Positions 60,001 through 64,000 of a DNA stretch of 64,000 bases are shown here, one piece after another. The stretch spans positions 22,691,338 to 22,755,337 of the forward strand of contig OU744450.1 of the NCBI GenBank assembly GCA_916610825.1, read 5' to 3'. Within the stretch, counting starts at the first letter, position 1. The number at the start of each line of letters is the position of its first letter. A program made the position numbers and the translations under genes. Source of the stretch: Haliclystus octoradiatus. Taxonomy: Eukaryota; Cnidaria; Staurozoa; Stauromedusae; Haliclystidae. The notes under the pieces are model-generated. The model ran no database searches. It was not told where the DNA came from and saw only the letters and a list, made by a program, of their open reading frames with translations.

Positions 60001-62783
60001 ACCGGGTCTTACCATCCAAGCACCAATGACAAATAATGTGGACAAGATGAGAGGTTTAATAGTGCGATAGCTAATTTAGTTGCACAATTTTGCATTTTTC
60101 CTGTGTAGACAATGAAGGTGTTAATTGTTTAAAAAATAATGATTAAAATACCAAGATAATTTATGCATGAAGATTGAAGATGACAAAATTCAAATTTTCA
60201 AATGCTCCAAAGAGAGCATATTAACACTATCTTACAAACATTGAATAATTTAAATTGAAAACAAATAATTCAGCCGACATCAATAACAATCTCAATATTA
60301 TTTTTTGATTTACCAGATACGTTCTGGTGCATCTTCAACCATTGATCCTTGCAACCAACGTGCAGCAGTGACAGTGCGTTGACTATCTATTCATGGAATA
60401 ACAACATAAAATTCATGGTAATCATCTTTAATAATTTCAATATAAAAATGTTCGTCTTATGAGGATTTCAAAATTGATACATATCGTAAATGGAAATGAG
60501 CAGCTTGTTAATTCACAAACAACAACCTTCAAAACAAGCCCATGAACATTAACTTGGCAAAACGTTCATAAAGTCTTCATAAACAAATCGTGAATCATTA
60601 TGCATTTTCTGTCTGTCTAATATAACAACACTATGAATTTAAACCAGTGAATATCCTGTGAAATTCAAATAGATTTCACAGTATTTTAACTGAGTTTGAA
60701 TATGAGAAAAACCTGTGAAAAGGTCGATTTTCATAGGATTTTCACAGGCTCATTTCAATTTCACAGGTTTTGTACAGGATTTTAACTTGTTTTTCGATTT
60801 ATAGTGGAACATATGGTCAAGTTGTGTGCAAAAGCCCTTTCCGCTCAATTTCAACGTCGTGTTCTCCACTGGCCTGCCAAGATGTGTTTGGTTCAGTCAA
60901 ATAAACTTTCTCCAGTTCAATTTCGGAGTGCTAAAAGGGCATTATTATTCATGAATAAATACCTTGTTTTTCATTATAGATAGGAGTTCATGCATGAGCT
61001 TTGCCTTGCCTCATGGACCATTGCAAATTCATGCACCCGGGATTTTTAGACATACTCGGGAAGAAAGACGCGGTGCCTAATAGCTCGCTTATTCATTTCA
61101 TTTCATTTGAATCTCTAAACATCACAGGCATGAATTGGCTAGTCCAGTACATGAGGTAAACAAGTAGCTGATGGAAAGTTCATATTGTTCGTGAAATGTT
61201 TATGAAAGCCTGGAATGCTTATGGAAAGGAAATGATCAAGGCTCTATCAGTCTTTTTTACATAGGAATCTTAATAAATGTAATCAAAATGGTAGATTGAA
61301 TGGTTCAAACTAAAATTTTTGTGACTTGACAATTAATAAGCTCCTTCAATTAATAAGAGTTTCTCAAATATATTGTTTTTCTGGGGGATGAAAGCACAGC
61401 ATTCATTTTACTCGTTTAGACCTATGGAGATTTTATCCCTCCGTTTTCCCTTGGGAGATATAAAACAATACCGCTGACAAAACCCTAAAGGAGTTTATTG
61501 AAGTCTTCCGTTGAATAAAAAAAAAGCAAATGCAGAAAATGGGAATCAAACTTATGCAACACAGTCAACAATAAATAAAATACAAATTACATAAAAAGAG
61601 ATAATCCGAATAAAAGTGTCAACTAACTCACCAATAATTGACCCGTAGACACCTGAACCAGCGGTAGAACCAGTAGATAAATACGCACCATTAATATATG
61701 GCATACGCTTAACAAGGTTAGAGTTAAGTGTCTCATCCCAGTTATCAAATTTCAATTTTAAAATTACATCTATATTCGTATTGTCTGTTTGCTTAAATGA
61801 GTAGGATGATGGAGCTTCCCAAATGCCACCCCAGCGACCTATTGCAAATCACATAACAAAAGAAATATAAATGGATAAGTAAAATCTGTTTTATATACAG
61901 CAAAAAAACACAACCATTAAGTACTGTAAACAAATTGTTCGAATAGATGAATTGATTTATGCTCGAAAGGCTGTGGCAATACCAGTATGGAATTTGAGGC
62001 ACATATGCATCACTTTAGCATTGGGGGAGACAACGGGAATGCTAGAATAAACTGCATTCGTCTTGTTTAGTTATTACGTTTCATACTCGTATCTCTCAAC
62101 AGGCCAACATATTGCAACGAAGACCGGTAACATGTGTAATCGTGCAATGTGCATGAACTCTCTAGTGGAACACTTTTTATGCCTTTGAAAACCATTTATG
62201 ACATTCATGAACCATGGGAAATATGCAGAAATTTTCATGAGCTTTCATTGACTTTATCTACGAAGTATATGAATTATATGAACATTTACAAGTTGCACGT
62301 GCTCGCTATACTGTGTGTGCGAGCTCAATCTATCCAAAATAACTTGATTGATACAACATATATTTCTTTGGAAAACGAAAGGGATTGACAAGTAAAATTA
62401 AAAACAATGTATACTTCATGTCAATTTGAGAACACATTGAATCAAATTAAAATGATATATTGTACCTCTTTCTTGTCCCTCGATTCGATATTCCATTGTT
62501 GTCGAAGAAACAAAGTATGAACCTTTGATTTGATCAGCATATTCAAGAATTGAATAGTTATGGATTATATCAGGATTTTCTTTATTTCTTTCTAGTATCT
62601 CTTCAGCAGACCATGTGCCAGCATAGGAAGCAACTAGTAAAGTCCAACCACCTCCATCTCTGGTCATGTCACAGTAAACAGACATTGTTGTTTGGTCAGG
62701 TAATTTGATAGTGTATACTCCATCCAACATTGTTAGACCTGCAGCCTGACCAACTTTAAGAATACTATGGCACGAATAACCAT
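44852..62783 (-). CDS. Secreted (fibrinogen-like)x3-TSP1-X-PA14 protein, 5' partial
   Basis: Gene-level entry. Fourteen exons in order: 62783-62466, 61838-61632, 60386-60314, 59439-59130, 58534-58322, 57815-57700, 55400-55217, 55034-54868, 54436-54141, 52095-51919, 50098-49808, 49025-48900, 46317-45990, 45023-44852. All 13 junctions have AG/GT borders and matching phase, giving about 990 codons to a TAA stop. Three modules of about 200 residues each carry C-x-x-I, YCDM and (G)GGWTLL, as at the N-terminal half of fibrinogen C-terminal and intelectin domains, then W-G-G-I-x-x-A-P and I-W-Y segments unlike fibrinogen. A TSP1 repeat, an unassigned Cys domain and a PA14 domain follow. The first exon enters in phase 1, so an upstream exon with the signal peptide is missing. 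Probably extracellular, carbohydrate- or matrix-binding; that role is inference. Confidence 0.85.
45380..45445 (+). repeat. LINE-like 3' end fragment
   Basis: AGTCCTTTGAAAAAAAGTT...AACTTAAAGG...GAATAAATGAT matches 63815-63868 closely; there it leads into an ATG tract. It is the 3' end of the same retroposon family, in an intron of the PA14 gene. Confidence 0.6.
45990..46317 (-). CDS. PA14 domain, exon a
   Basis: Encodes KVTAKYYMGLTVG, then SLFVAPQTGSYIFHTACHD and CELSLSTNHD, matching the PA14 pattern (approach strand, A-P-x-T-G-x-Y-x-F, then L-x-L). In the usual motif the Asp pair binds calcium; here the site reads CHDVCE. Phase 1 to 2. Confidence 0.85.
46375..46565 (+). repeat. Diverged relative of the tRNA-derived SINE
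   Basis: GGGATTAGATCAG, then TAAAAATCCCC and CGACTTGACTTTATC echo the head, B-box area and early body of copies A and B in the same order. Heavily decayed; an old member in an intron. Confidence 0.4.
47909..48233. mobile_element. 325-bp TIR element with 8-bp duplication
   Basis: Ends CCCGGGGGTAACT and AGTTACCCCCGGG are inverted repeats; ACCTATGG flanks both (47901-47908 and 48234-48241). The 8-bp duplication suggests hAT. Sequences near 14030-14290 and 63240-63480 share parts (GGGATGTGCC, GTTACCCCC), so the family is larger. Confidence 0.75.
48900..49025 (-). CDS. Linker exon between Cys domain and PA14
   Basis: Forty-one whole codons, including YGNMCLHPLGSQPVEGAVL and QGCLEARLVMKF. Two Cys may pair; it could complete the preceding domain (the pattern CLHP-G resembles its Cys-rich repeats). 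Phase 1 on both sides. Confidence 0.75.
49808..50098 (-). CDS. Unassigned Cys-containing domain exon
   Basis: Ninety-six codons, phase 1 on both sides. Contains VWKSALAGNCDQPG, NEFVFDASTGLLLHKCSMK, LVCPENHA and IDASCPLTN: a beta-rich pattern with paired Cys. The F-x-x-x-x-x-G-L-L-x-H-K-C-S segment loosely recalls beta-trefoil lectin repeats, but I cannot assign it. Confidence 0.8.
50215..50425. repeat. GTTCATGAAC repeat cluster
   Basis: Many spaced, imperfect copies of the palindrome GTTCATGAAC and half-sites (TTCATGAAC, ATTCATGA). Similar clusters occur near 6540-6730, 14800-14870, 60540-60600, 62150-62290, 63530-63800 and 63945-64000. Confidence 0.6.
50956..51334 (+). mobile_element. tRNA-derived SINE, copy B
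   Basis: A 379-bp element nearly identical to copy A, with A-box TTAGCTCAGTTGGCAGAGC and B-box GGTTCAAATCC. The 9-bp duplication ATTCGGGGG flanks it (50947-50955 and 51335-51343). A short stretch around CGTTTAACATCAT is partly repeated at 51221-51251, the main difference from copy A. Confidence 0.9.
51919..52095 (-). CDS. Thrombospondin type 1 repeat exon
   Basis: Encodes FTPWSLWSECRPLC, KRRRTRSC and ESCTPSCP. W-x-x-W, the basic R-x-R-x-C strand and six or more Cys make a TSP1 repeat, with an acidic insert between the last Cys residues. A whole domain in one exon, phase 1 on both sides, typical of exon shuffling. Confidence 0.9.
52545..52760. mobile_element. Foldback MITE-like sequence
   Basis: Left part GAATATTTTGCCTGTTTCAAG...GCAAAAATGGC and right part GCCATTTTTGCTC...CTTGAAAACAAAATATTC are imperfect inverted repeats. 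The ends and any target duplication are unclear. A similar sequence may exist at 24650-25010. Confidence 0.45.
53410..53573. mobile_element. hAT-like MITE, CAGAGCCATCT family, copy 2
   Basis: Shares the right half with copies at 35461 and 58578 (AAGTGGCGTCCATAACGTCACC, GAGCGGCACATGAAAGAGTG, ending AATAGATGGCTC). The left terminal repeat is missing, so this copy is truncated. Confidence 0.65.
53840..54016. repeat. pogo/Tigger-like MITE fragment
   Basis: Starts ACAGTGAAACCTATATATAAC and contains GACCACTATAGACAGGTGG and CTATATAGAGGGGACCGTTAT, phrases typical of pogo-type elements. A faint match lies near 45190. The right end is not defined. Confidence 0.4.
54141..54436 (-). CDS. Module 3, exon c
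   Basis: Encodes TLDQQFDTWTFDSWQSSVCK, KRMPWVSTAINAKAL and PNRIWYFINEDDCDV, so one exon covers what two exons encode in module 1. Acceptor TTTTCTAG, phase 2; donor GTAATA, phase 1. Confidence 0.85.
54868..55034 (-). CDS. Module 3, exon b
   Basis: Encodes GNDYSILSHADGMRDL (compare NYSILEYAD in module 1) and HWGGIFTAPKSYS. Acceptor TCACTAG, donor GTAAGT; phase 0 to 2. Confidence 0.85.
55217..55400 (-). CDS. Module 3, exon a
   Basis: Encodes RKSCNDIKIHG, DGFYTIKNG and VYCDMTSDPGAWTLLVTSRH. The usual GGGWTL is altered to PGAWTL here. Acceptor GTATTTCAG, phase 2; donor GTACGT, phase 0. Confidence 0.85.
55600..55960 (-). pseudogene. LINE 3' end remnant
   Basis: Minus strand reads YGDRAFLWQRPYYGIKC near 55930, a decayed form of the G-D-R-A-F...P-x-L-W-N tail of LINE proteins, then a frameshifted L-K-T-x-L-F region and a 3' UTR with TATATAAATG and GCGCTATAT near 55620. 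Confidence 0.5.
56198..57410 (-). repeat. 1.2-kb dispersed repeat with terminal hairpin, copy 2
   Basis: Inverted relative to 23362-24616. The body aligns along its length with scattered changes. Its hairpin end keeps one arm and the loop (TTACGAGCCGCCTCGGCGAG) but is cut near 57405, and the loop runs in the opposite sense relative to the body compared with copy 1. It lies in an intron of the PA14 gene. Confidence 0.75.
57700..57815 (-). CDS. Module 2, exon c
   Basis: Encodes DSSGVLIKEDGN, then PSILRMWIREAG, the module-end motif seen as I-W-Y-W-M-R-E-G in module 1. Phase 0 to 2. Confidence 0.8.
58322..58534 (-). CDS. Module 2, exon b
   Basis: Encodes NGGIFSAPVSS (matching WGGI-x-x-AP), then KQFGTWDLTANLAKYTPRVV and ends AAASN. 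Seventy-one codons, phase 0 to 0, acceptor TTCTATAG, donor GTAAGT. Confidence 0.85.
58578..58811. mobile_element. hAT-like MITE, CAGAGCCATCT family, copy 3
   Basis: Terminal repeats AAGCCATCTATTTATAAG at the left and CTTGTGAATAGATGGCTCTG at the right, flanked by an exact 8-bp duplication GATACAAC (58570-58577 and 58812-58819). 234 bp, non-coding, intronic. The best-preserved copy here. Confidence 0.85.
59130..59439 (-). CDS. Module 2, exon a
   Basis: Opens YWMREGYNAPPKSCREIKLN, so the linker and next module start share an exon; then YCDMNRHGGGWTLIAAV and EYSIIGQADHIKNG. Acceptor ATAATAG, phase 2; donor GTAGGG, phase 0. Confidence 0.9.
60314..60386 (-). CDS. Module 1, exon c
   Basis: Encodes ARWLQGSMVEDAPERI and the first two bases of a Trp codon, giving the I-W-Y module end together with the next exon. 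The AG at 60388-60387 is chosen because phase requires it. Donor GTAAAT. Confidence 0.75.
61632..61838 (-). CDS. Module 1, exon b
   Basis: Encodes RWGGIWEAPSSYSF, then KFDNWDETLNSNLVKRMPY and GVYGSIIG. The WGGI-x-x-AP motif recurs in module 3 and recalls the G-I-W-H-V-P segment of intelectins. Donor GTGAGT; phase 1 to 1. Confidence 0.85.
62466..62783 (-). CDS. Module 1, exon a: fibrinogen/intelectin-like start
   Basis: Encodes GYSCHSILK, DGVYTIKLPD, VYCDMTRDGGGWTLLVASY and later NYSILEYADQIKG. The YCDM...GGGWTL block is the diagnostic start of fibrinogen C-terminal and intelectin domains. Acceptor CTATAG, phase 1; donor GTACAA, phase 1. Confidence 0.9.
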
Positions 62784-63867
62784 CTATAGAAAAAAAATAA
62801 AATAATAAACCCAATGGGATGCCTCAACCAGCATCATTTCGCAGTTAGCATCAGTTTACCAGAGAAATTCAGTGAATTTTGCTTCCTAGAAGATGCACGT
62901 TAAAAGTGAAAGCTAGCTGTTGACGTTGATAAATTATTTTTGATTTATCGGCTGTAGTTGCAAAAGTGTCGCAAATACAGGAGTATTATTTTATTGATAT
63001 GACGAGAATGATAATAATTAAGCAAACTGAACACCGGGAACTGATGTGCAATGGTAACGGTCCTAAGGTCGTTAGAAAAAACCTCAGATTTCGGGCAATT
63101 TTGAGACGAAAAGTTGCAAAACTGTGCAATTTGAAGGTATTACAGTACTGAGGCTCCCAAATAAATTGATAAACGCGGGTTTTATTAAGCAATCATTGAA
63201 TGAGTGTTAAATAGCTTGAAATATCTAGTTATCAACCCTGGGGGTGGGGGAAAACTTTAATACATTGGTAAAAGTATAAGGGGATGTGCCATTTTGAGGG
63301 GTGCCTTTTTCAAAATTCTTCTGAATTTAAGGGTGTCAATTTAGAGATTTTAGAGATTTTTAAAACTTTTCTTTTGTTTTACTCGTAGAAACATGAAATT
63401 TCAGGATCTTCATCCTAACTTGCTGTGAAATTATCAAAATATTTGGAACTATCTTGGAGTTCTCAAAAAATCAAAAACTGTGATAATTTACAATACAATA
63501 ATATATCTCGTACTATTACTACTCCTGCGATAAAACAGTTCAAGGGTTCATAAACAGTTCATTAACCGATCATGAAACTTGGAGCAATTTAACCTGCAAC
63601 CTGCTGGACTGTTCATGAACTTCTGCTTTGTTTTAGGCAGGGGTATCACTATTTAGTTTGATGCCGCAATAATTACATTATCAAGTATGACCCTTGTGAA
63701 AATAGTTTGTGAACGTTAATTGGCCAATTTGCATGAACTTTTTATGATCAGTCTGTGAACTCTTCATGAACATTCCATGTAAGACAGGCAATTTAACGCC
63801 CCAAAAATAGTTCAAGAACTATCAGTCCTTTGAAAAAAAGTTTGTATAACTTAAAGGTTCTGAATAA

Positions 63868-63909
<42 letters not shown>

Positions 63910-64000
63910 TTATAACGAACCTCTGCGAATAAAATTTTTCAAGAGTTCATGAACAGTTCATGAAAATTTGGGGCCATTTAATGTTCATGAACTGTTATTG
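62784..64000. other. Upstream of the PA14 gene, 5' exons not found
   Basis: The coding part before 62783 must continue upstream, but I find no exon ending in phase 1 with a signal peptide here; it may lie beyond the window. The stretch holds degenerate GTTCATGAAC repeats (63530-63800, 63945-64000) and a G-rich patch at 63240-63300. Confidence 0.4.
63815..63909 (+). repeat. LINE-like 3' end with (ATG)n tail
   Basis: The same 3' sequence as at 45380-45445 runs into 14 ATG units (63868-63909), as expected for a retroposon tail that seeds a microsatellite. Confidence 0.65.

Overview
This window is genomic DNA from an AT-rich, intron-rich animal, most likely an invertebrate. The evidence is GT-AG introns of about 0.1 to 3.7 kb, a rhodopsin-class GPCR, an ADAM-type metalloprotease, and a secreted modular protein with thrombospondin and PA14 domains. 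Transposon debris covers much of the rest. I cannot place the phylum from sequence alone. Only about 6 kb is host coding sequence; the remainder is intron, intergenic DNA and repeats.

Layout. (1) About 2.9-22.5 kb, minus strand: a multi-exon secreted ADAM-family zinc metalloprotease. I rebuilt 14 exons from splice sites and reading phase: signal peptide, short prodomain, furin site RARR, catalytic domain with HEMGHNFNFPHD and a Met-turn, and a disintegrin-like region. Stops follow almost at once, so the protein looks soluble and lacks Cys-rich, EGF and transmembrane parts. Its introns hold a dead copia element, two TIR elements (one hAT-like with an 8-bp target duplication), a LINE relic, a SINE and an unidentified coding relic. 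(2) 22.6-31.7 kb: a 695-bp foldback element, one copy of a 1.2-kb repeat and three CR1/Jockey-like LINE remnants. (3) 34.07-35.44 kb, plus strand: an intronless class A GPCR of 326 codons, broken just after its DRY motif by a tRNA-derived SINE with an exact 11-bp target duplication. (4) 39.4-40.2 kb, minus strand: an intronless 254-aa protein resembling the UPF0696/C11orf68 (DUF1917) family. (5) 44.85-62.78 kb, minus strand: a gene of at least 14 exons (about 990 codons, 5' end not found) for a secreted protein with three fibrinogen/intelectin-like modules, a TSP1 repeat, an unassigned Cys-containing domain, a linker and a C-terminal PA14 domain.

The two large minus-strand genes encode extracellular products: a protease that could act on matrix or adhesion proteins, and a multidomain lectin- or matrix-like protein. 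Nothing in the sequence shows that they act together. The clearest unusual observations are the (fibrinogen-like)x3-TSP1-X-PA14 architecture, the compact metalloprotease-disintegrin gene, and the apparently very recent SINE insertion in the GPCR.
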